Origin: CAWGOF01 sp963824225
Lineage (GTDB): Bacteria; Acidobacteriota; Polarisedimenticolia; Polarisedimenticolales; Polarisedimenticolaceae
Reading direction: 5' to 3'
Length of the DNA stretch: 64,000 bases
Assembly: GCA_963824225.1 (NCBI GenBank)
Contig: CAWGOF010000002.1
Coordinates: forward strand, 124,001-188,000
Shown here: in pieces, positions 55,801-62,942 of the stretch
How positions within the stretch are numbered: the stretch's first letter is position 1
Layout: the number at the start of each line of letters is the position of its first letter
Translations under genes and position numbers: made by a program
The notes under the pieces: model-generated
The model's input: only the letters and a program-made list of their open reading frames with translations
Database searches by the model: none
What the model was told of the DNA's origin: nothing

Positions 55801-55910
55801 AGCGCGCCCGACGTCGTTTGCGCGAACGTCGGACACGCTGCGAGGGCCAGCAGCACAGTTGCGCCCGCGACGCGACACACCCGCGCCCCCTGACTCGACG
55901 ATGGGATCAC
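52848..55910 (-). CDS. Oar-like TonB-dependent receptor with carboxypeptidase-regulatory domain
   Basis: 1020 residues. A signal peptide (VCRVAGATVLLALAACPTFA) precedes a carboxypeptidase-regulatory-like Ig domain (GALAGRVRGTTGAPLQDAVV), a plug domain (SEQIDGLPLAGRSFTDLAFL, later VHGQSGRANAFLVDGMDNND) and a long outer-membrane beta barrel ending in Phe (ELGAKIGF). The terminal aromatic residue fits BamA-dependent insertion. A Cys-containing loop with DDDGDGTVDEPT is calcium-binding-like. It probably imports or exports a ligand or serves as adhesin; the ligand is unknown. GTG 55910 overlaps the stop of the Fn3 gene (GTGA). Longer frames upstream belong to that gene. Confidence 0.88.
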   Translation of the reverse strand: MIPSSSQGARVCRVAGATVLLALAACPTFAQTTSGALAGRVRGTTGAPLQDAVVQARSAATGQVRTAVSDESGAYRIDLLAPGTWSVAARLADGAVSETRTVDLGLEQTLHVDFTVGTGLVEGVVVSAEPPLIDPKQVAGKLRVTSEQIDGLPLAGRSFTDLAFLDSSVQQAAPGTFYGERAATFTVHGQSGRANAFLVDGMDNNDDTSGTALNSAFSPQVIREFVLSTSQYAAEFGRASGGVLNIVTQQGTNVPAWDMFAQGSAASWNSSGEFVDGLPAQPAVDDTGRRWQAGFATGGPIRRDEAFYFAAIEHQASDDVVPFTGVDRQGVQGGRVLAPNRDDNLFVRTDFHLDPRTTLMVRVSGDDRTTNALNVGGVITPEGGFRIDERDVQLAAALTRISSADLLSETRLFAGTSEFDQQAESARPGVSRPSGVFGGNNLYRQERGEDKLQLVQNFTVRRERHTFKLGLDLARSRTSIDTAFNPNGNFIYNSDRSFEPGDCGIGADASDPFLPDGTVLDPNTGQPLCTGAPGVDDDGDGTVDEPTNVLSYPVVFTYIGQQPSAQLDDTRVGVFAQDTFEVGPRLLLDYGLRYDVSTYVLPASAAVPSVIPNGRAERDTNNVAPRFGFTYSPGASGRTVVRGGAGMFYDKLVLGFPAVAAITSGTEIGMLFPQGFKFELTEDVVESIGMDALLPELVFPDELTLRFSTDPRLDTPYITLFNLGVERGLGPRDSMHANAMRSIGHHLALMRDLNPVSGLVEPGDDCTPANVDPTLDVGLPCHLADPAVGSIAAITTDGRSWYWGLGLGWRRRTAAAWFSADYTVSRAENMGFDPLKGGITLPPDSIGLTGERGRADGDRRHRLVLAGDVPLPWAGLRLSGVFQVASGVPFDVTTGQDDNLDGILTDRPTGVSRNAGEDAPLDAINDLREAYNVTVPADQRLDPVTSLHEPTFAQVDVRLSRRFRSVERTGHGEVFLQVFNLLDRVNGAMIEGRVISRQFGQVITLAGPPRTIELGAKIGF

Positions 55911-58189
55911 TGCCCGAAGTGACCCCACGGACCGGTGCCGGCGGCCGATGCGCCGACGACGAGGAAGTACCGGTTCGGGCGAGTCGAACGTCCAGCAGTT
56001 CGTCAACCCGGTGTCCGCGACGACCGTCGAGAAGCTCGCTGCCGACTCGGGAGTCTGAGCCCCGAAGATCCGATATCCTCGAACACACGGGTCGGCGGAC
56101 GGCGTCCAGCACATGCGGTAGCTCGGGCCGGACTTCTCGAAGGTCACACCGGTGACCTCGAGGGTCGGCTGGCACGATCCCCCGGGCGACGCGCTGACCT
56201 CGGCCGGGATCGGCGTGGCGCCACCCGCCACTTGCGTCGGGAAGATCAGACTCTCGAGCGGCGTGACGACGCTACACGTCACCGGCGGACAGGGGCTCGG
56301 ATCGGCTCCGGGCACGCCGGTGCGCAATCGGTGTTCGCGCACAGTCCGGGCTCGCAGTAGTCCCGCACCGAGGTGACCGTGAAGAAGTACGGCACGCCAG
56401 GCGTCAGTCCGCTGATCACGGCACTCGTTCCGGCGAACGAGACCTGCGCCGGGTGGGTGTCCGAGTTGAACGCGTACGGCGTCGAAGCTCCGGAATCGGT
56501 GTCCCAGTAGACCTTGTACCGATCGATCTCGTCCGTGATCAGGCCCGGGTCCCACGAGATCTCGACCGACGTGGCGGTCGTGCCCTCGACCGTGATCGCC
56601 CGGGGAGGAAACAGGCCGAACTTGATGTCGGTCTCGTCCAGGCTCGTGAAGCCGTCGACCGACGGCGCGCTGTTGCCCGACTGGAGCCGCACGACCGTCC
56701 CGATGTGCGGCACCTCCCACAGGTGGACGACCGTACGGACACCCTGCAGCGCGAACCCACACGAGCTTCCGGCGAACAGGTTGTACTCGACCCACGTCCG
56801 GGCCACGAGCGCGTTGAACGTGTGGCCGGATGGAAGGGTCACCGGTCCCTCGGATACCACGCGGCCCTGCTGCCTGCCCGACAGGGTCCCGAGCGAGGCG
56901 CTCGTCCCGGACTTGGCCCATAGACGGTCGCTGATGACCGCGTTGGCCCAGATGATCTGCTCGCAATTGAACGGCGGGTCGCTCTGCCAGGTGTCGTCCA
57001 GATCGGCGTACCAGCCGTTCGCGTCCTGGTTGGCGAAGCTCCACAGCGGCACGGGCACGCGCGCCGTGCCGGGGTCGTGGCATACGCGCGCCTCGCCTTC
57101 GACGCCCGTTCCGCCCAGCTCCTCGTGCCGGTGAGACGCGATGAGCAGGATCCGGCCGGCGGAGCTCACTCCGTTCTGGCGCTCGGTGACGGTCAGCGTG
57201 TTGTCCGGAACGTTCGCAGCGTTGATCCGGTCCTCGCGGCCCATCTTGCGCGCCGCGTTCGCCGTGAACCCGCACTGCCCGAACGCGCTGGCCTGATCGG
57301 CCGTCACGCCGGCCATGATCGACGAGACCAGTTCGATGCTCGGGTCGTTCGCCGGCGTGTTCCCCGAGAAGTCCCACGAGCCGGCAGCGATGAGCTGTTG
57401 CATCGTCGAGTAGCCCTGCGGCGTGAGCGACGCGATCGCGGTCCCCGTGCCGCGGTCCCATCCGAACCGGACGTCGTGCCGGATCGGACGATCGAGCTCG
57501 TCGATGTACAGCTTCAGGTTCAGCGCGGCCTGATCGAGTCGCTCGACGACCGCAGCCCCGTCGATGCGCGTGCGGGACTTCCCGTCGGGCGTCACCGGTC
57601 CGCGCACCTCGGCTACGACGCCCGCGCGAGGATCGACCCAGCGGTGGATCAGCTCTGCCGGCTGGAGTTGGTCCTCGCGGTCGCCGCGAAGCACGACCGC
57701 GCGTTGGAGGACGACCTCTCGAGGGCCCGAGGGGAGAAACAACCAACCCAGGCCCGCGCGCTCGACACGGATCCATTCCCGCTCCGTGCCTCGGGTTCCG
57801 TGGCGTAGGAGCTCGACCGCCAACCCGACCGATGGCCGAGCCAGGTCCGGGTCGCGCTCGGGAAGGAGCCAGTGCTCGACATGGCGGCCCGTCGTCGGGT
57901 CCGATGGGGCTGCGGACGAGGACCGGCCGGGGCCGCCCGGCGAACGCTCCTCGATCCAGTCTGCACCGTTCGGCCGATCGACCACGCGCACCGTCCGCGT
58001 CCAGCGCGAGCCGAGCACGACGCGCGACAGGTCCCAGCGCGTGCGTCCGTCGGGCTCGGTGAGATCGGCCGGCAGCTCCGCGGTCCGATCGACGTCGGCC
58101 CAATCGGCCGTCTGGACGATGCGGTCATCCGCGCTGGCCAGGCTCACGGCGAGAACGCTCACGACGAGCGGAACCGATGTGCGCAGCAT
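55907..58189 (-). pseudogene. secreted fibronectin-type-III protein, frameshifted
   Basis: The first frame from ATG 58189 (GGGAGG upstream) begins with a signal peptide MLRTSVPLVVSVLAVSLASA and a ~470-residue beta-rich region, then an Fn3 domain (PRAITVEGTTATSVEISWDP, ISGLTPGVPYFFTVTSV). At about 56325 the frame changes (-1) and continues with a second Fn3-like segment (TFEKSGPSYRMCWTPSADP, GYRIFGAQTPE); at about 55972 another shift (+1) restores YFLVVGASAAGTGPWGHFGQ and a TGA overlapping the start of the receptor gene. Reconstructed length about 760. Secreted or surface protein coupled to the outer-membrane receptor. Confidence 0.68.
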
Positions 58190-58275
58190 GCCCCTCCCCA
58201 TCCACGCTGGCGTGGCGGACCCTTGTACCGCGCTGCCGGGCGCCGCGCAAGCGTCGCGCGGGGTCTCGACCGGGC

Positions 58276-59433
58276 TCAGCGGGCCCCGCGGAACCTCACG
58301 TCGAGCAGCTCGCCGTGGACGAGCCCCATCGCGGCGACGGGCGCGATCACCACGGCGCGGCCGTAGATCGGCACGCGCGGGTCGCGCCAGAAGCGCGCCG
58401 GGAGCGGCTGGACGGAATCGGCCACGCGGACGACGACCGATTCGGCCGTCGTGCCGCTGGCCCGGCTGGTCACGACGACCGGCGTCGAGGCCTGGATTTC
58501 GCCGTCGTCGTTTTCGGGAAGGTAGGCCACGATCTCCTGAACCGTCGCCTCGGTCACGATCGCAATCGGCTCGCCCTCGATCACGGCCTGGCCTTCTTGA
58601 CACAGCAACTGGGTCACTTGCCCGGCAACCGGGCTGCGCAGCACCAGCGCCTCGCGCTGACGCTCGAGATCCGCCAGGCGCCGCAGCTCGACCTCCACGG
58701 CGCTCCGGAACGGCTGGACCACCGGCTCCTCGCCCGCGACCGTGGGGGCGGCGTGCTCGTACTCCGTACGCCGAGTCTCGGATACGCGCATCTCGTCTTC
58801 GGTGCGAGCGAGCAACGCCTCCGTCTCGACCAGCCGCTTGTGTGTCTCCTCGCCCAGCAAGCGCGCCGCCTCGTACTCCCCCTGGCTGAGCAACCCCGCA
58901 TCGAGGAGCGACTTGGCACGCCGTACCTCGAGCGCCTGGCGCCCGTCCTCGACCCGTGCGCTCTCGACGTCGACGCGCAGACCCAGAGCCTCGAGCCGCC
59001 GGTTCTCGACGTCCATCTGAAACCGCCGGCGGTCGGTCTCCCACTCGGAGAGCGCGCGGCTCTGCTCGACACGATGCGTCACCCGTGCCGACTCGATCTC
59101 GTCGCGCAGCTGCTCGACCGTCGCCGCCGAGACCGTGAGCAAATGCTCGAGCTCGGGGTCGCCGAGCGATGCAATGACCGTTCCGGGCTCGACGCGGTCG
59201 AGCAGATCGACCCCCACCGACGTCAGCACGCCCTCGCGTGGAACCGAGACCTCGAACTCGCGCGCCTGCGCGATCGCGATGTGCTGGTGGTTGACCGTTC
59301 GACCGACGAAGCTCCCGATCAGCACCAGGACGGCGGCGCCCCAGACGACGAACGGCAGACGTCGTGTCCGGAACTCCTCCCGGCGCTGCTCGGGCGGAAT
59401 GGGGATCGGCGCGCGATCGGGCTCGCGTTCCAC
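58276..59433 (-). CDS. HlyD-type periplasmic adaptor (membrane fusion protein)
   Basis: 385 residues: a short cytoplasmic N-terminus, one membrane helix (FVVWGAAVLVLIGSFVG, about 27-45), a beta/lipoyl region (VGVDLLDRVEPGTVIASLGD), a long coiled coil of about 170 residues (RVTHRVEQSRALSEWETDRR onward) and a second lipoyl half-motif with LRSPVAGQVTQLLCQEGQAV. It would link an inner-membrane component to the TolC-type channel encoded at 61080. The start lies one base after the DUF4956 stop. No ABC or RND pump gene is present in the cluster. Confidence 0.86.
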   Translation of the reverse strand: MEREPDRAPIPIPPEQRREEFRTRRLPFVVWGAAVLVLIGSFVGRTVNHQHIAIAQAREFEVSVPREGVLTSVGVDLLDRVEPGTVIASLGDPELEHLLTVSAATVEQLRDEIESARVTHRVEQSRALSEWETDRRRFQMDVENRRLEALGLRVDVESARVEDGRQALEVRRAKSLLDAGLLSQGEYEAARLLGEETHKRLVETEALLARTEDEMRVSETRRTEYEHAAPTVAGEEPVVQPFRSAVEVELRRLADLERQREALVLRSPVAGQVTQLLCQEGQAVIEGEPIAIVTEATVQEIVAYLPENDDGEIQASTPVVVTSRASGTTAESVVVRVADSVQPLPARFWRDPRVPIYGRAVVIAPVAAMGLVHGELLDVRFRGAR

Positions 59434-59434
59434 C

Positions 59435-60127
59435 TCAAACCTCGGACATCTCGTCGCGCAGGAGCAACGAAGCGTGCGTCACTCCCGGCGCGCCACGCAG
59501 CTCGTCGAGCAGGTCGTCGCCCCGGTGCCGATCGCGCAGACCGACGCGGAAGATCATCTCGGTCTCCTCCTCGGAGCCCGCGCGGCGCGTCGAGATCGCG
59601 CGCGATTCCCGGCAGAACCGGCGCAGCAGGTCGAGCGCTTCCTGTCTCGGCCCGCCCCGGCCGTCGAGTCGCAAGGTCAGGTACCCGTCGAACCGCACCT
59701 GGGACCCGAACGACGTGTAGTTGACGTACAGCACGGCCAGGATCGCCGCGGCCGTGCCGGTCACGGCCAGGAGGTAGCGCTGCGTTCCGACGGCCATGCC
59801 GACGACCAACGACATGAACACGAACACCGTGTCCCGCGTGTCCTTCAGCACGTTGCGGAACCGTATCAGGGCCAGCGCTCCGAGCAGCCCGAACGCGGTG
59901 ACGATGCTGTTGCCGATGACCGCCATCACGAGCGTCACGAGCATGGTCATCAACAGCAGCGACTGTGTGAACGACCGGGAGTAGGACAGACCGCTGTGCG
60001 ACCAGAGGTACGTCCAGGCGATCGCCTGGCCGAGCACGAACGCGAGCAGCAGCGACAGGATGAGCGACGCGACCGACAGGTCGATCGTCGCCGGCCCGGT
60101 CTCGAACGGCGCGAACCAAGACGGCAT
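59435..60127 (-). CDS. DUF4956 membrane protein
   Basis: 230 residues. Four hydrophobic segments in the first ~135 residues contain the family hallmark GLLGALALIRFRNVLKDTRD, followed by MAVGTQRYLLAVTGTAAAIL. The last ~90 residues form a soluble charged domain (RLDGRGGPRQEALDLLRRFC). DUF4956 genes commonly sit next to VTC-domain genes, as here: the VTC gene ends three bases before this start. Possible role is as membrane partner in polyphosphate or phosphopolymer handling; unproven. Confidence 0.85.
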   Translation of the reverse strand: MPSWFAPFETGPATIDLSVASLILSLLLAFVLGQAIAWTYLWSHSGLSYSRSFTQSLLLMTMLVTLVMAVIGNSIVTAFGLLGALALIRFRNVLKDTRDTVFVFMSLVVGMAVGTQRYLLAVTGTAAAILAVLYVNYTSFGSQVRFDGYLTLRLDGRGGPRQEALDLLRRFCRESRAISTRRAGSEEETEMIFRVGLRDRHRGDDLLDELRGAPGVTHASLLLRDEMSEV

Positions 60128-60130
60128 GCT

Positions 60131-60997
60131 TCAGCCCGCCCGTCGCGGGAGGTGAAAGCCGGCCTCGCGCAGCGCGCGATCCGTGCTGACACGGAACAGC
60201 TCGTCGATGGACAGCGCGTACTTCGGCACCGATCGCGGCTCGAGCTCGAAGCGCCGGACCAGGTCCTGGACCCACGACGGGAACACATCGGTGAACTTGA
60301 TCTCGAACACGACGAACTCGGCCCGATCCTCGCGGTGCGGCCCGGGCAACAGCACGTTGCTCCGAGGCAGCGGCGTAGCCTGCCACCGACCGTCCTCGTG
60401 GAGCAGGTTCCAGTCCAGGCTCAGCGCATGCGCGATCTCGGTGTCGAACGTGATGCGCAGCGGCTCGGCCGCGGATTCGTAGGCTTCGCGCAGGTAGCGC
60501 ACCTTGAGCAGCGGACGCGCCGACGCCAGTCGCGTGTGGTCGGCGAACACCTCGAGCTCGCGCAGGACCGACTCGGGGATTCCGTGGGTCCACCCGTTCG
60601 TCCCACGCTCGGCGAACAGCTCGATCTCGCGACGCTTCAGCGCGACGCGGCGCTTCTGCACGACCCGATCGAGCCGGCGCTTGATCTCGAGCTGCACCAG
60701 CGAGTCGGGGTCGTCCGAGTACGTGCGGAGCCGTAGCTTGAATCGCGTCTTCTCACCGGTCAGCGACTGCCGGTACAGACGCATGTCCGCCGTGTCGAGG
60801 TACAGGCTACAGATCGGGTAGGCGAAGCCCGGTCGGCCCGCCGCGAACGGATCGGGCGGGACGAACCGCGCGACCACCGCGCGCAGCTCGGCCGCGCGGT
60901 GCGGATCGACGACGTACTTGTACTCGTAGCGCTGCGGGAAGCGCAGGATCTGACCGACCCGGCGGTCTGGTCCGCGAAGTGGCTGCTTCTCGAACAC
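60131..60997 (-). CDS. VTC-domain (polyphosphate-polymerase-like) protein
   Basis: About 288 residues of a tunnel-fold triphosphate enzyme related to the catalytic domain of yeast VTC4: RYEYKYVVD near the N-terminus, SLYLDTADMRLYR, RFKLRLRTY, LEIKRRLDRVVQKRR, FDTEIAHAL and VFEIKF. The alternating basic and acidic residues line the phosphate tunnel in the family. No membrane segment; it could make polyphosphate from ATP at the inner membrane through DUF4956. GTG 60997 (VFEKQPLRG) is the start; the longer open frame has no homology. It is 82 bases downstream of the tolC-like gene. Confidence 0.85.
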   Translation of the reverse strand: MFEKQPLRGPDRRVGQILRFPQRYEYKYVVDPHRAAELRAVVARFVPPDPFAAGRPGFAYPICSLYLDTADMRLYRQSLTGEKTRFKLRLRTYSDDPDSLVQLEIKRRLDRVVQKRRVALKRREIELFAERGTNGWTHGIPESVLRELEVFADHTRLASARPLLKVRYLREAYESAAEPLRITFDTEIAHALSLDWNLLHEDGRWQATPLPRSNVLLPGPHREDRAEFVVFEIKFTDVFPSWVQDLVRRFELEPRSVPKYALSIDELFRVSTDRALREAGFHLPRRAG

Positions 60998-61079
60998 CCG
61001 TGCTACCGACCTGCCGTTACCGGCCGCAACTCCTGAACGGCCTAAAGTTACGCGGAATCTCCCCTCCGGCAACCGCCGA

Positions 61080-62459
61080 TCATTCCCCCTCTCCCAGCGG
61101 GCTTCCGACAAGCCCCTCGAGGAGCGCTCGGGCCTGATGGTAATCCACCAGAGCCTGAAAGTGCTCGTCCTCGGTCCGGGCCAAGTCGCGCCGTGCGTCC
61201 AGCAGGTCGTCCAGACTGGTCGGTCCCAGCTCGACGCCGCGCTCCTGAGATTGGAGGATCGCTCGTGTGGCGGGAAGGACCTCCCGCTCGATTCGCTGCA
61301 CGCGCTCCGCAGCGGCCTGGACCGCGTAGTACGCTTCTGCGACCACGGCACCGTGGGCGGCCGCGGCGTACGTCATGCCAGCCCTTGCCCGAGCGACGGC
61401 GTGGCCCGCCTCCCTCCTGTCGCCCTGCTTGCGGTCGAGGATCGGCAGCGCCACCTCGACGTCGACTAGGTAGTCACGAACGTTCGGATCGTCCTCCCAG
61501 CGCACGCCGGCACCGACCCGCAAGTCCGGCACGCGGTCGGCCCGAGCCAGGTTCAGCTGGGCCTCGCTTCGTGCCAGCTCGGCATCCCAGCGCGCGATCG
61601 GCGGACTCTGCCGCGCCCGATCGAGGACGACCTCGATCGGGGGCAGGGCGGCCGGCGGCTCGAGGTCGCCCGTGGCCTCGGTGAACCTGGGCACGGATGC
61701 GCCCCACGTCGCCGCGAGGTGGAACCGCGCAGCCTGAAGGTCGCCGTGGGCCGCGGCGAGCTCGATGCGGGCCTCGCCGAGGCGGCGCGCGACCTCGTGA
61801 CCCTCGAGGCTGCGCAACGCTCCGGTCTCGACGAGGCCGGTGACGGTGCCCTGCAGCGTTTCGAGGAACACCACCAGCTCGTTCCACGAGCCAACACGCC
61901 GCTGCGCACCGAGAACCGCCGCGAACTGGGACGACACCGCGGTGTAGACCTCGAGGCGCTGCGCCTCGTAGTCCCAGCCCGCGAGCTCGCTCTCGCGGTC
62001 GCGCAGCGCGCCGCGTCGGTGTGCCTTGCGACCCAACTCGAACTCCTGGCTGAGAATCACGCGGTACTGGCCGTCTTCCGACACGGTTCCCGAGCTCGAT
62101 TCGTCCTCCAGCCGGTACGCCCGCAGCTCGAGCTCGGGATTCGGCAACTTGCGGTCTTGCAGCGCCCGCGCCTCGCTCTCGCGCACCTCGAACGAGAAGT
62201 TGGCCAGCAGCGGGTTGTGGAGCAGGGCGAGAGCCAGCGCGTCGTGCATGCCGAGCGGTGCCGCGGGCTCGCTCGGCGGTGGAGCCGGCGGCGGAACCGA
62301 CTCGGGCGGGTCCGCGGGCGCCCGAAACGCGGGCACATCGCTCGCGAGCGGGCGCGGCGCAGGCCACGGCTCAGCGTCGCCGGCGAGCGCGGCGACCGCC
62401 GCCAGGCCGAGCATGATCCCGATGGACGGGGGGAGGATCAGAACCCGCGAGAGCGTCAT
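61080..62459 (-). CDS. TolC-family outer-membrane channel
   Basis: 459 residues. A signal peptide (ILPPSIGIMLGLAAVAALAG) and a Pro-rich linker (PPESVPPPAPPPSEPAAP) precede two repeats of the TolC/OEP alpha-hairpin fold: LALALLHNPLLANFSFEV, ALQDRKLPNPELELR and, in the second half, PLAEAYYAVQAAAERVQRIE with GPTSLDDLLDARRDLARTE. It forms a trimeric exit duct. GGAGGAG is nine bases before ATG 62459. First gene of the leftward TolC-VTC-DUF4956-HlyD group. Confidence 0.88.
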   Translation of the reverse strand: MTLSRVLILPPSIGIMLGLAAVAALAGDAEPWPAPRPLASDVPAFRAPADPPESVPPPAPPPSEPAAPLGMHDALALALLHNPLLANFSFEVRESEARALQDRKLPNPELELRAYRLEDESSSGTVSEDGQYRVILSQEFELGRKAHRRGALRDRESELAGWDYEAQRLEVYTAVSSQFAAVLGAQRRVGSWNELVVFLETLQGTVTGLVETGALRSLEGHEVARRLGEARIELAAAHGDLQAARFHLAATWGASVPRFTEATGDLEPPAALPPIEVVLDRARQSPPIARWDAELARSEAQLNLARADRVPDLRVGAGVRWEDDPNVRDYLVDVEVALPILDRKQGDRREAGHAVARARAGMTYAAAAHGAVVAEAYYAVQAAAERVQRIEREVLPATRAILQSQERGVELGPTSLDDLLDARRDLARTEDEHFQALVDYHQARALLEGLVGSPLGEGE

Positions 62460-62531
62460 CGATCTCCTCCGGACCGGGCACCGATCGCCCGAAGAGCCCG
62501 GAATCATCGCATGCGCCGCGCGTGGTTGCCC

Positions 62532-62942
62532 CTACGGCTGAGCGGGAATTGCCGGTCGGACCTCGATCGACCCGCGCATGCGGGGCATGTGCTGGGGACA
62601 CACGTACTCGAACCGTCCGGCGTCGGGCACGGTGACCTCGAACGAGATCTTCTGACCCGGGAGCACGTCGCGCACGGTCGAGTCGATCCCGGGCAGCGAG
62701 ATCGAGTGCAGGACACCGGGGTCGCCGTTCCGGACGACGAACCGCACGCGCTCCCCCGGCCGGAGGACGATCGGCGGGTTGATCTCGTTGAATGCGACGT
62801 CCCGCGCGTCGAGCACGATCTCCCGGACCGGACCGGCGGTGCGGCCCGACGGAGCGGTGCCACCGAGAGCGAGGAGCACGAGCGCGACGACGATCGCGAG
62901 CGTCGCTCCGCTCAGCAAGCCGCGCTTCGCCGAGCGACTCAC
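62532..62942 (-). CDS. cupredoxin-domain protein
   Basis: 136 residues. An N-terminal hydrophobic segment (ATLAIVVALVLLALGGTA) is a signal anchor, followed by a plastocyanin-like fold with copper ligands His79 (GVLHSISL), Cys115, His118 and Met119/122 (FEYVCPQHMPRMRG). It probably carries electrons or stores copper in the periplasm. GTG 62942 overlaps the stop of the ZIP gene (GTGA), linking metal transport and copper binding. TolC-like gene follows 72 bases downstream. Confidence 0.86.
   Translation of the reverse strand: MSRSAKRGLLSGATLAIVVALVLLALGGTAPSGRTAGPVREIVLDARDVAFNEINPPIVLRPGERVRFVVRNGDPGVLHSISLPGIDSTVRDVLPGQKISFEVTVPDAGRFEYVCPQHMPRMRGSIEVRPAIPAQP

Noticed and set aside
56279..59044. 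Single 921-codon leftward frame joining HlyD-antisense region and the Fn3 protein
   Set aside because: Only the part from ATG 58189 downwards has signal peptide and Fn3 homology; the upstream part overlaps the HlyD gene in another frame.
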